NCBI RefSeq assembly: GCF_014489615.1
Contig: NZ_CP060825.1
Span: 6,432,001 to 6,496,000 of the forward strand
Source of the DNA: Streptomyces genisteinicus
Lineage (GTDB): Bacteria; Actinomycetota; Actinomycetes; Streptomycetales; Streptomycetaceae
Length of the DNA stretch: 64,000 nucleotides
Direction: 5' to 3'
The notes under the pieces were generated by a model, which ran no database searches, had not been told where the DNA came from, and saw nothing but the letters and a program-made list of their open reading frames with translations. This document shows positions 23,849-32,332 of the stretch, piece by piece (the stretch's first letter is position 1; each line of letters begins with the position of its first letter). The position numbers and the translations under genes were made by a program.

Positions 23849-26776
23849 ATGAGTGCCTATGAGATTCCGCTCGAACTTGCCGAGCAGTTCGGGCGCGGGA
23901 ACGGGGTCGTCTTCGTCGGGGCCGGGTTGTCCAAGGGGGCCGGACTTCCCGACTGGCAGGGGCTCATCGACGGTCTGGTGGAGGAGTTACCCGGGTGTCC
24001 TCCCGGAGCCGACCACCGTGACATCGCCGCCTACTACGAACTCGAGTACGGGCGGAACAGACTCGTCCAGAGGATCAGGGACCGACTGGACACCCTGCAC
24101 CTCCAACCGACCCGGGTGCACCACGCGCTTGCCGCCCTCCCGGTGCAGCTTCTCGTCACCACGAACTTCGACGATCTGCTCGAACAGACCTACCGGCTGG
24201 AGCGAAAGCCCTGTACGACAGTCACGCGGGCTGTCGACGCGGGATTCTGGTCCAGCGACCGTACGCAGATCGTCAAGATCCACGGTGACCTCGCGATTCC
24301 CGAGTCGATCGTCATCACATCAGGTGATTACGAAGGCATCGCCACGGACCGGCCGACCCTGATCCGCCTGCTGGGAGCCACCCTGCAGACCCGCACGGTC
24401 CTCTTCCTCGGCTACAGCCTGGCCGACCCCGACCTGCGCATTCTGCTGCGTCAGCTCAAGCAGGAATCCGGTGACTACGCCAGGAACCTCTACTCCGTGC
24501 AGTTCGACGCGCCGCCGCTCGCGGTCAAGGATCTGGAACGCAGGGGCGTGCGCGTCGTCAATCTGTCCCTGGCCGGCAGGACGCCCGGTGAGACGCTGCT
24601 CACCTGGCTGACCGAGCTGCGCGAGCGAGCCCTGCGGTACGGCACCCCGGCCCCCGAACCCACCCCGGCCGGACCGTCCGGCGGCGCCTCGGACCACAGG
24701 CTGGCCGATGAGGTCTCCGGTCTCCTGAAGGCCATGGGATATGCCGTCACCGGATTGCGCCGGAGTCCGGGCGTCGTGGACTTCCAGGCGAGCAAACGCA
24801 GCGAGGGCAGTGAGATCCTGCGCTCGTTCCGCTGCGTGGAGGGGAGTGTGGGCTCCGGCCATGTGGACGGTGCACTGGCCCTGAGGTCGGCCGAACCGGA
24901 CAGCGAGGTCTGGATCGTCGCCTATCGCAGCGGCGTCGTGACGGCACAGGCGAGGGCGCGTGCCGAAGCCGACCGGAAGACGCGGATCATGTCGATCGCG
25001 CAGTTCTACCGCACGATGCTCAACATCGACGCCTACGTGAACCGACTGCTCGAGGAGTACGAGGAGGAGAAGATCGACGGCCGGTGGGTGGATCTGGCCT
25101 GTGAGGTCCCGCAGTACGACCGGCTGCGGTCGGCTCCCATGAGCACCGACACGTTCGACGACGTCGAGGAGTTCCTGGACGTCTGGATAGACACTCCCGG
25201 ACGCAACCACATGTCCATCCTGGGAGACTTCGGCACCGGAAAGACGTGGCTGTGCCGTCACTACGCCGCACTGCTCGCGCGCCGCTACCTCGAGGACTGC
25301 GAGCACAACCGGGTTCCCATTCTCATCTCGCTGCGCGACAGATCGCGGGGCGACTCGGTCAACATCCAGGAACTCATCACCGACACGCTGGTCAACGACT
25401 ACGGCGTCCATCTTCCCGGCGGCTACAAGACGTTCCAGTTCCTGAACCGCCACGACAGTCTCGTGCTCATCCTCGACGGATTCGACGAGATGCAGGCGAG
25501 ACTCGACGACCTCGCGACGGTCCGGAACTTCGACGAGCTCGCGAAGGTGGTCGAGCCCCACGCCAACTGCAAGGCGATCCTGACCTGCCGGTCCAGCTAC
25601 TTCCGTACCGATCTGGAGGAACGGGAGGTCCTGGCCGGAGAAGGACTGCAGCGCATCAATCTGCGGGAGCGGCCGAACTTCGAGATCCTCCACCTCCTGC
25701 CGTTCGGCGAGGAGCAGATCCTCGCATCCCTCGGCAAACTCGTCGGCGACCAGGCGGAGCGCTACTACGAGGACATGCGGCAGGTCTACGATCTGGTCAA
25801 CCTCGCGCAGCGGCCCATCCTGCTCGCCATGATCGCGGCGACGCTGCCACGCCTCGTCGGGCATGCGCGGGTCAACTCGTCCACGCTGTACGAGACCTAC
25901 ACGGACGAGTGGATGCGCAAGAACCTCGTCGAGCAGCGGTCCATCATGGACTCACGCGAGGTCAAGAGCCTCATGCAGCAGCTGGCGTGGAGCATGTTCC
26001 TCAGGGAGACGGCGTCGGTGCACTACTCGGAGCTGCCCAGGACGCTGCTGGACTTCCTGTCCTCGGGGCACTCCACCTTCGTCCACAACTACGAGCACGA
26101 CGTGCGCACACAGTCGTTCCTGCAGCGGGACAACGCGGGGTTCTACAGCTTCGCCCACAAGTCGTTCATGGAATTCTTCATCGCGCAGCGGATATTCGCC
26201 TCGATCTGCGCCTCCGACAGCGGCGAACTGGCGGAGGCCCAGACCTCCCACGAGACCGATCAGTTCATCAAGGATCTGCTGCTGCGCGAGCCCGAGCACA
26301 TCGGCACGATGGTCGAGTGGATGAACACGGGCGAGGAGGTGGTCCTGCGCGTCAACGCGGCCGGCATCCTCGCCAAGACCGGCGACACACGCATCACCTC
26401 CGATGTGATCGCGCTGCTCGACCGGGACAAGGCTGTCCGCCACCTGTATCTGACGGCCGTCGTCTTCCGGGTGCTGGAGGTGCGATGGGAGGCGGCGGCC
26501 CGGCTCGCGTCCGAGCCGAACGGCAGACGCCTGCCTCATCTGCTGACGCTGACGTCCGACCAGCTGACGACGGTCGCGACACGATTCTGCACCGAGGCGC
26601 TCAACCCTCGTGACGCCGTAGCCCGTTGGCTCTCGCTCCGGCTTCTGGAGCAGGTCATGGACGTGGCGCGGGACGAGATTCGTGCCATGCTCCGCAAGGC
26701 GGCCGAGCAGGAGGACATCGGTGAGAACAGGGCTCTCATCGACGCCATGGGATCGACCCTGGAACGGGAGGCATGA
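23849..26776 (+). CDS. SIR2-NACHT STAND protein (predicted anti-phage NADase)
   Basis: 975 residues from ATG 23849; no ribosome site is visible, so translation may be leaderless. An N-terminal SIR2-like domain (about 5-265) keeps the NAD-binding GAGLS (24-28), TTNFDDLL with the catalytic Asn (104-111), KIHGD with the catalytic His (143-147) and GYSLADPD (188-195). Residues 281-390 form a spacer weakly like a degenerate Mrr-type nuclease fold. The NACHT ATPase has Walker A GDFGTGKT (459-466), Walker B LVLILDGFDEM (538-548) and a LTCRSSYFR sensor stretch. The remainder (about 700-975) is helical and repeat-like, probably the sensor. Known relatives deplete NAD+ on infection and kill the cell; activity here is inferred from intact residues. 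It overlaps the next gene by ATGA. Confidence 0.9.
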   Translation: MSAYEIPLELAEQFGRGNGVVFVGAGLSKGAGLPDWQGLIDGLVEELPGCPPGADHRDIAAYYELEYGRNRLVQRIRDRLDTLHLQPTRVHHALAALPVQLLVTTNFDDLLEQTYRLERKPCTTVTRAVDAGFWSSDRTQIVKIHGDLAIPESIVITSGDYEGIATDRPTLIRLLGATLQTRTVLFLGYSLADPDLRILLRQLKQESGDYARNLYSVQFDAPPLAVKDLERRGVRVVNLSLAGRTPGETLLTWLTELRERALRYGTPAPEPTPAGPSGGASDHRLADEVSGLLKAMGYAVTGLRRSPGVVDFQASKRSEGSEILRSFRCVEGSVGSGHVDGALALRSAEPDSEVWIVAYRSGVVTAQARARAEADRKTRIMSIAQFYRTMLNIDAYVNRLLEEYEEEKIDGRWVDLACEVPQYDRLRSAPMSTDTFDDVEEFLDVWIDTPGRNHMSILGDFGTGKTWLCRHYAALLARRYLEDCEHNRVPILISLRDRSRGDSVNIQELITDTLVNDYGVHLPGGYKTFQFLNRHDSLVLILDGFDEMQARLDDLATVRNFDELAKVVEPHANCKAILTCRSSYFRTDLEEREVLAGEGLQRINLRERPNFEILHLLPFGEEQILASLGKLVGDQAERYYEDMRQVYDLVNLAQRPILLAMIAATLPRLVGHARVNSSTLYETYTDEWMRKNLVEQRSIMDSREVKSLMQQLAWSMFLRETASVHYSELPRTLLDFLSSGHSTFVHNYEHDVRTQSFLQRDNAGFYSFAHKSFMEFFIAQRIFASICASDSGELAEAQTSHETDQFIKDLLLREPEHIGTMVEWMNTGEEVVLRVNAAGILAKTGDTRITSDVIALLDRDKAVRHLYLTAVVFRVLEVRWEAAARLASEPNGRRLPHLLTLTSDQLTTVATRFCTEALNPRDAVARWLSLRLLEQVMDVARDEIRAMLRKAAEQEDIGENRALIDAMGSTLEREA

Positions 26777-27750
26777 TGCAGCCACGCATCGCGATCTGCG
26801 CGGATGACACCGCGGAGGCCGGGGAGGGTGCACCGCACCGCGCCAACGAGCCGTCCGGCGACGCGCTGAGGCAGGCCCTGGCCGCTGCGGTGACGGGAGC
26901 CGGAGGACGTCTGGTCGAGCCCGTGGACGCGCAGGGCATGGTCTGGCTCAGCGCCCGAGGAGTCTCCGCGCTGGCCGCCGTGCTCGATACGCATCCGGGC
27001 ATCTCCTGGGTGCAGCTTCCCTGGGCAGGCGTCGAGAACCTGGCGTCGGCCGGAGTGCTGAACCGCCCTGTCACCTTCACCTGCGCCAAGGGCGCCTTCG
27101 CGGGGCAGGTGGCCGAACACGCGCTGGCGCTCACGCTCGCCACCCTGCGGAATCTGGTCCATCAGGCCCGCACGCCCACCTGGCACTCACTGGACCCGAG
27201 GTCGCTCCACGGTGCTCGCGTGACGATTCTCGGGGGTGGCGGAATCGCCACCGAACTGCTGGCACTGCTGGCGCCGTTCGGATGCCGGGTCACCGTGGTG
27301 CGTCGCCGGGCGGAGGAGCTGCCCGGCGCTTCGCGGACACTGCCCGTCGCCCGGCTCCACGACGCCCTGCCGCACACCGACGTGCTGGTGCTCGCGCTGG
27401 CACTCACCCCGGACACGCGCACCATCATCGGCGAACGCGAGCTCGACGCCCTGCCTTCGCACGCGGTGGTGGTCAACGTCGCCCGGGGAGCCCACCTCCA
27501 CACGGAGGCCCTGCTCCAGGCACTGAAGAACGACACCATCGGCGGGGCCGCGCTCGACGTGACGGATCCGGAGCCGCTGCCCGACGGGCATCCGCTGTGG
27601 GCCGACCCCCGGGTGCTCATCACCTCCCACTGCGCGGACTCGGCCGACTACGTCGTGGACAGGCTCAGCCGGAGGGTCGCCTCCAACGTGCGACGGCTGA
27701 GCGAGGGCCGGGAGCTGGAAGGCGTCGTCGAGCCCGGTGAGGGCTACTGA
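26773..27750 (+). CDS. D-isomer-specific 2-hydroxyacid dehydrogenase, coupled to the SIR2-NACHT gene
   Basis: 325 residues from ATG 26773, overlapping the SIR2-NACHT stop codon (ATGA), so the two are translationally coupled. The NAD-binding Rossmann motif is VTILGGGGIATELLALL (150-166). The catalytic set is present: Arg238 in VNVARGAHL, Glu267 in DVTDPEPLP and His286 in ITSHCADS. These enzymes reduce 2-oxoacids with NAD(P)H or run in reverse. Being tied to an NADase is striking: it may modify the dinucleotide pool, produce a signal, or guard against self-toxicity. It ends only 3 bp from the convergent PPC-domain gene. Confidence 0.88.
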   Translation: MMQPRIAICADDTAEAGEGAPHRANEPSGDALRQALAAAVTGAGGRLVEPVDAQGMVWLSARGVSALAAVLDTHPGISWVQLPWAGVENLASAGVLNRPVTFTCAKGAFAGQVAEHALALTLATLRNLVHQARTPTWHSLDPRSLHGARVTILGGGGIATELLALLAPFGCRVTVVRRRAEELPGASRTLPVARLHDALPHTDVLVLALALTPDTRTIIGERELDALPSHAVVVNVARGAHLHTEALLQALKNDTIGGAALDVTDPEPLPDGHPLWADPRVLITSHCADSADYVVDRLSRRVASNVRRLSEGRELEGVVEPGEGY

Positions 27751-27753
27751 GGG

Positions 27754-28089
27754 CTACGCGCTCGGGATGACGTACACCCGGACGAACCAGGTCCGGGCGG
27801 TCGCCGCGTGAACATGCCCGGCGACCGCCGAACCGTCGGCTGTGCCGAAGACGGCGTGCACATGGGGAACCCCGTCGCGCACCTCGCCGGACCCGAACAT
27901 CTCCAACGGGTCGGTGTAGGTGCGCAGCACGTCACTCGACGCGTCGCCACGCGGCATGGTGCTCACGGTGCACTCGTCCACGGCACCGATCACCGAGGCG
28001 ATCGCGCCGTCGCGCACACCTCGGCGCTCCAGCTCCTCGGTGAGGCGACCCATCATCTCCACGTCCTGCGGGATCTCGATCGTGAGCAT
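27754..28089 (-). CDS. PPC (DUF296) domain protein
   Basis: 111 residues from ATG 28089. The PPC/DUF296 fold is recognisable from the start MLTIEIPQDVEMMGRLTEEL, the IASVIGAVDECTVSTMP strand-loop and the end VHAVFGTADGSAVAGHVHAA. The His residues in PHVHAVF and GHVHAAT match the metal-binding pattern of prokaryotic PPC trimers. In bacteria the role is unclear; a DNA- or ligand-binding trimer is likely. It is the last gene of a three-gene minus-strand unit, 13 bp after the preceding stop. Confidence 0.85.
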   Translation of the reverse strand: MLTIEIPQDVEMMGRLTEELERRGVRDGAIASVIGAVDECTVSTMPRGDASSDVLRTYTDPLEMFGSGEVRDGVPHVHAVFGTADGSAVAGHVHAATARTWFVRVYVIPSA

Positions 28090-28102
28090 GTGTGTGGCAC
28101 TC

Positions 28103-28891
28103 CTACGGTGTCGTTGCCGGGTCGGCCGCTTCCCACATCCGCAGGAACTGGTCGGCCCAGTAGCGGTACCAGCGGTCGTTCGCGGTCCGCTTCAGCTCCA
28201 TGTGCGGGCGAGAGTCTATGGACTCGTTGTGGAATCCGTGCATCTCCACGATGACCGTTCCCGAGGGGGTGCCGGCATCGATCGCCAGCATGCTGAACCC
28301 CGGATTGAAGCCCAGTCGGCGGAACTCGAAGGTCCCGTCGGTCGTCCAGGCGCTCATGAGCCGCAGCTGCGCGGTCACTCGCGCGAGTGACTCCGGAAGA
28401 CGCTCGAGCGGGAAGTCCGTCGAATCGTCGAGCTGTCGGGAGGCCACGGCCATGCCGGCTGTCTCGTGCGGGTCCATGACGATCACCCTGACCACCCCGT
28501 CCGGCCTGCTCAGAACGGTGGTGCGGAGGAGCTGGCAGGTGGCCGGTGAGAGAAGCCCGACGCCTGACGGAGCGAAGATCCAGACGGTGCGGGCATCCCG
28601 CAGGCGCTCCGACAGAGGCATGGTGTCGAACGCACGCCGGTCCTGGAGCAGTTCCTCCGGAGAGGCGTCCGTGGCGGTGGGAAGCGTGATGCGGAAGACC
28701 AGCAGGCCGATGCCGGCCAGCATGGCGCTCCACTGGATCTGCTGCGGAACGACGTCCGCCACCGCCGACACGATCGCGATTCCGCAGGCCGTCAGCGCGA
28801 CGACATAGGCGTCCAGATGGCGCCGCTCGCGCACATCCCGCCCTATCCGGTGCATCGACCTGCGCAAGAAGCCTCCCGTGGCGTGCGGCAC
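28103..28891 (-). CDS. Membrane protein with two N-terminal helices and a PLD-like cytosolic domain
   Basis: 262 residues from GTG 28891, which lies 11 bp after the desaturase stop and may depend on coupling; ATG 28855 (250 residues) is the alternative. Two membrane helices (about residues 30-47 and 54-70) follow a basic start. The rest resembles the phospholipase-D-like regulatory domain seen in DUF5919-type proteins: TVWIFAPSGVGLLSPATCQLL, VRVIVMDPHETAGMAV and later GTVIVEMHGFHNESIDSRPH. No HKD catalytic motif is seen, so it is probably a sensor or an inactive relative. Middle gene of the desaturase operon. Confidence 0.65.
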   Translation of the reverse strand: MPHATGGFLRRSMHRIGRDVRERRHLDAYVVALTACGIAIVSAVADVVPQQIQWSAMLAGIGLLVFRITLPTATDASPEELLQDRRAFDTMPLSERLRDARTVWIFAPSGVGLLSPATCQLLRTTVLSRPDGVVRVIVMDPHETAGMAVASRQLDDSTDFPLERLPESLARVTAQLRLMSAWTTDGTFEFRRLGFNPGFSMLAIDAGTPSGTVIVEMHGFHNESIDSRPHMELKRTANDRWYRYWADQFLRMWEAADPATTP

Positions 28892-28902
28892 TCGATCGGG
28901 TG

Positions 28903-30111
28903 TCAGGCGATGCCGTCCTGGTCGGCGAGCTGGTCGAAATTCCTGCGGATCGCCCCGGACAGGCTCCAAGTGTGCCAGAAGTGGACCTTGGTATGGGGCA
29001 GTTGGGCCAGCAGCGCCGGCCGGGCGTAGGCCGCGTTGCACCAGTCGAAGCGCCGCCCCGCCGGATCGGCGTGATGCGCGTCGTGGCAGCCGTTGTCGGT
29101 CGGCCCGATGACCAGCAGGCGTGCCACGCACAGGTGCCAGAGGATCAGCCGCAGCCACCAGCGCGTCCACGCGAGAGCCGCCGGCCTCCCGCCCGGCAGT
29201 CGTGCGGGACACGGGTCGGCGAAGAACCTCGCGCCGGTCCTCTCCGCGAAGCCCGCCCATCCCGCCGCGGGCGACCGCCGGTACCAGGCGTGCAGGCCGA
29301 GGGCGTAGAGCACCGCGCTGATGTGGTGCCCGACCGTGAGCGGGATCAGCCAGGCGGTGATCCACGCGATCAGCGGACCGGGCTGTCCGGACAGGTGCGC
29401 CCCGGTCACCGCGGCGAGGAGCAGCAGGCCGTGGGTGATCAGGAAGACCGCCGACCGAAGCGGCCGTGTGCGGGGGGACACGTTCGCACGCAGCCGTGCC
29501 GCCGAGGTCCGCAGGTGGGGACCGGGGTGGATGAGGGTGTGCCGCAGCAGCGCCGGATAGGCGGCACGGGGGAGTCCGGGAAGAAACCCCAGCGCCGCCA
29601 GAGCCTGCTGGTCCGGGTCCAGGGCCGATGTGAGAGCCGCATGGTGGACGCGGTGGTCGCGGCGGTAGTCGGCGTACGACTGCGTCATGCCGATGATCCC
29701 CGCGACGTCGCCGGCCAGCCTGCTCCGCCGGCCGAAGTCCTCATGGCTCGCGTGATGGAGAACGAAGGTGTGCATGGCCCGGAAGGCGCCGCTCGTCGAC
29801 ACGACCGACAGGACGGTCAGCGGCAGAAGGGCGACCCAGTACGCGGGGGAGGCGGCTTCCGACAGCGTGAGCACACACGCGGAACCCAGCCCGGACCATG
29901 TCACCAGGACGGCGAAGGTTCCCGCGAGACAGATCCGGGGGCTCTTCCGTATCAGCGGCCTCTGGCCGGGGTGCGGAGCGCCGGCCACGAAGGTGAGGAA
30001 GGCCTGGAGAAGACGCCGGCGGGGCAGCCGCTCATGGGCCGAGCACCGAGGGCACGGGGCTTCGCCAGGTGTGCAGAGCGCGCACCGGTCCCCTGTGACT
30101 CCGTTCATCAT
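28903..30111 (-). CDS. Membrane fatty-acid-desaturase-like enzyme
   Basis: 402 residues from ATG 30111 (ATG 30108 directly follows). A Cys-rich N-terminus (CALCTPGEAPCPRC) suggests a small metal site. Three His-box regions of the di-iron family are present: FVLHHASHEDF, DYRRDHRVHHAAL and NGCHDAHHADP, between at least four hydrophobic segments (TFAVLVTWSGLG, VALLPLTVLSVVS, FLITHGLLLLAAVTG, WITAWLIPLTVGH). The enzyme should be an O2-dependent desaturase or hydroxylase of a membrane lipid or similar substrate. It opens a three-gene unit facing the SIR2-NACHT locus. Confidence 0.8.
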   Translation of the reverse strand: MMNGVTGDRCALCTPGEAPCPRCSAHERLPRRRLLQAFLTFVAGAPHPGQRPLIRKSPRICLAGTFAVLVTWSGLGSACVLTLSEAASPAYWVALLPLTVLSVVSTSGAFRAMHTFVLHHASHEDFGRRSRLAGDVAGIIGMTQSYADYRRDHRVHHAALTSALDPDQQALAALGFLPGLPRAAYPALLRHTLIHPGPHLRTSAARLRANVSPRTRPLRSAVFLITHGLLLLAAVTGAHLSGQPGPLIAWITAWLIPLTVGHHISAVLYALGLHAWYRRSPAAGWAGFAERTGARFFADPCPARLPGGRPAALAWTRWWLRLILWHLCVARLLVIGPTDNGCHDAHHADPAGRRFDWCNAAYARPALLAQLPHTKVHFWHTWSLSGAIRRNFDQLADQDGIA

Positions 30112-30342
30112 TCCCCCGAATCCCCCCCGGGGACGCGGAGTTCGCCCCCTGCCAGACTGCGGCCCGGAAATCATCGCGTCGAGACCCCTTCACGCCGAAT
30201 CGCAGGCCTCGCCGACGGAGTACGCGCGGGCGCAAGTGGGCCGCGTGGCATGCCCGTTGGTTGCCCGGACGCCGTCCTGCTGCGAGGATCATGCGCGGCC
30301 TGCGCGGACGGCACCGCGCCGCCGTACCCAAGGAGCGTGAGC

Positions 30343-31173
30343 ATGACCGGGACCGAGGACCACCGCGACGCCTTAGCGGCGTCGGGACGGATCGACACCA
30401 GCAGGCCGCACCCGGCGCGGGTGTACGACTGGTACCTCGGCGGCAAGGACAACTACCCGGTCGACGAAGCCCTCGCGCGGCAGATCATGAGCCTCGACGG
30501 CACTGCCCAGCACGTCGCGCGGACGAACCGCTGGTTCATGCAGCGCGTCACCCGCTGGCTCGCCCGGGAGGCCGGCGTGCGCCAGTACCTGGACATCGGC
30601 ACCGGGATACCGACCGAGCCCAATCTGCACCAGATCGCGCAGTCGGTCGCACCCGAGGCCCGGGTCGTGTACACCGACAACGACCCGATCGTGCTCACCC
30701 ACGCCGAGGCGCTCCTGCGCAGCACGCCGCAGGGGGCCACCGAGTACGTCCAGGCCGATGTGCGCGACCCGGCGCGCATCCTGGAACAGGCCCGCAAGAC
30801 ACTCGACTTCGACCGGCCGCTCGCCCTGTCGCTGGTCGCGCTCACCCACTTCCTGGGTGACGACGACCGCCCCTACGCGCTGGTGTCCGAGCTGGTCGAC
30901 GCCCTGCCGGCGGGCAGCTTCCTGGTGCTGTCCCAGCTGACGGCGGACCTCGACCCGGCGGCGGTGATGCGAGGCGTCGAGATGTACTCCGCGTCGGGCG
31001 TCACGCTCGCCCCGAGGACGCACGCCGAGGTGTCGCGGTTCTTCGACGGGCTGGACGTCGTCGAGCCCGGAGTCGTCACGCTGACCGAGTGGCGCCCGGA
31101 CCTGGCGGTCGACGAGGTCAGCGATCCCGACGCGGTGATCTCGCTGTACGGGGCGGTCGCCCGCAAGGCGTAA
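30343..31173 (+). CDS. SAM-dependent methyltransferase, DUF574 (Methyltransf_19) family
   Basis: 276 residues from ATG 30343, with AAGGAG at 30330-30335. The family signature RPHPARVYDWYLGGKDNYPVD opens the protein, and the SAM site is YLDIGTGIPTEPNLHQIAQ (about residues 86-104) with VVYTDNDPIV as the acidic strand. Such genes are multicopy in Streptomyces, often beside orphan regulators; their substrates are not known. It starts a more typical GC-rich stretch after the accessory island. Confidence 0.92.
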   Translation: MTGTEDHRDALAASGRIDTSRPHPARVYDWYLGGKDNYPVDEALARQIMSLDGTAQHVARTNRWFMQRVTRWLAREAGVRQYLDIGTGIPTEPNLHQIAQSVAPEARVVYTDNDPIVLTHAEALLRSTPQGATEYVQADVRDPARILEQARKTLDFDRPLALSLVALTHFLGDDDRPYALVSELVDALPAGSFLVLSQLTADLDPAAVMRGVEMYSASGVTLAPRTHAEVSRFFDGLDVVEPGVVTLTEWRPDLAVDEVSDPDAVISLYGAVARKA

Positions 31174-31248
31174 CGCCGCCCCGGGCGCCGTGGACCGGCC
31201 CGGACCCGGCCGGGGCACGCCCCGGTCCCGGTCCGGCCGGAGACCCGC

Positions 31249-32025
31249 TCACCGGCCGGGGTCCGCGCCGGGCAGGTGATGCCCGCCCCGGACGGGGGAG
31301 GGCCGCAGCACCAGGGAGACGAAGCCCCAGGCGTCGCGGTACGTCCGCAGCCACCCGTCGCGGTGGCCGGCCGCGACCGAGAGCGCCTGGGCGGCGTCCG
31401 GGTCGTCGGCGTGGTCGAGGGCCCAGGTCGTCAGCGCGCCCGTCCAGGCCCACTCGTACGCGTCGAGTTCCTGCCGGGAGCTGATGTGCCCGTGGACCGG
31501 AGCCCATCCGTCCGCGGTGATCCGGTCGACGGTGTCCGCGAGGGAGGCGAGGTCGCCGAGCATCTCCACGGCCTCGGCGGAGGGTTCCCGCGCCCAGTAC
31601 CCCTCGCCGACCAGGACCCGTCCGCCGGGGGCGAGATGCCGTCGCGCGGCGTCGAGGGCGGCGCGCAGACCGCCGAGGGCGTGGGCCGAACCGACGCAGA
31701 CCACCAGGTCGAAGGCGTGCGGTGCGCTGAAGTCCGCGGCGTCCTCGCGATGGAGGACGAGCCGGCCGGAGACCCCCCGTTCCGCCGCGCTCGCACGGGC
31801 GTGCGACAGGGCGGCGTCCGACACGTCGACGCCCTCGGCCCGCAGCCCCGGGTGCGCGGCCAGTGCCCGCAGCAGCCACTCCCCGCCGCCGCAGCCGAGA
31901 TCGAGCACGCGTGCGCCGTCCCGCGGTACGGCGTGCGCCAGCAGACGCCCCACCGCGTCGTCCCCGACGGGTGCGGCGATCGGGTGGTCGGCGTGGGCGA
32001 GCCGGGAGAGCTGATCGCGTTCCAT
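31249..32025 (-). CDS. Class I SAM-dependent methyltransferase
   Basis: 258 residues from ATG 32025. Motif I is ARVLDLGCGGGEWLLRALA (about residues 40-58), motif II AEGVDVSDAALSHA and motif IV FDLVVCVGSAHALG. The later APGGRVLVGEGYWAREPS resembles small-molecule methyltransferases of the UbiE/CrtE type. No partner gene suggests a substrate. It is convergent with the DUF574 gene; a long imperfect hairpin near 31195-31240 probably terminates both. Confidence 0.88.
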   Translation of the reverse strand: MERDQLSRLAHADHPIAAPVGDDAVGRLLAHAVPRDGARVLDLGCGGGEWLLRALAAHPGLRAEGVDVSDAALSHARASAAERGVSGRLVLHREDAADFSAPHAFDLVVCVGSAHALGGLRAALDAARRHLAPGGRVLVGEGYWAREPSAEAVEMLGDLASLADTVDRITADGWAPVHGHISSRQELDAYEWAWTGALTTWALDHADDPDAAQALSVAAGHRDGWLRTYRDAWGFVSLVLRPSPVRGGHHLPGADPGR

Positions 32026-32332
32026 CCGAGGCAGCCTGACAGTCGTCCGCGCCCGCCCGCACCCGGATTTCCCGCCGCCCCGGCAGACGGTGGGCGTGCG
32101 TATTGGTGGGCGATCCGTGGTGGGAGGCGGGCGGCGCGTGGTGCCCACCGTCGCGGTGCGGGCATGTGCGGTGGCGGATGGGCGCCCCGGGGGCGGGAGC
32201 GCGCGGGCCCGCCGGCCCGGGTATCGCCCCGCGTCACGGGAAAACATCTCGACACGCCTCCTGGTGACGGTGTGTCATGTCGGCGGCCGCGGCGCACGTT
32301 CCGCGGTGCCCGATGGACCAGGAGGCGATTCG
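32026..32332. other. Divergent intergenic region with RBS-sequestering stem and leader ORF
   Basis: CGCCTCCTGGT (32255-32265) is exactly complementary to ACCAGGAGGCG (32317-32327), which contains the ribosome-binding site of the kinase gene. Between them a 19-codon frame begins at ATG 32277 (MSAAAAHVPRCPMDQEAIR) and its TGA at 32334-32336 overlaps the GTG start of the kinase. This would allow translational attenuation or coupling. The left part (32026-32250) shows only GC-rich DNA without a recognisable gene. Confidence 0.5.
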
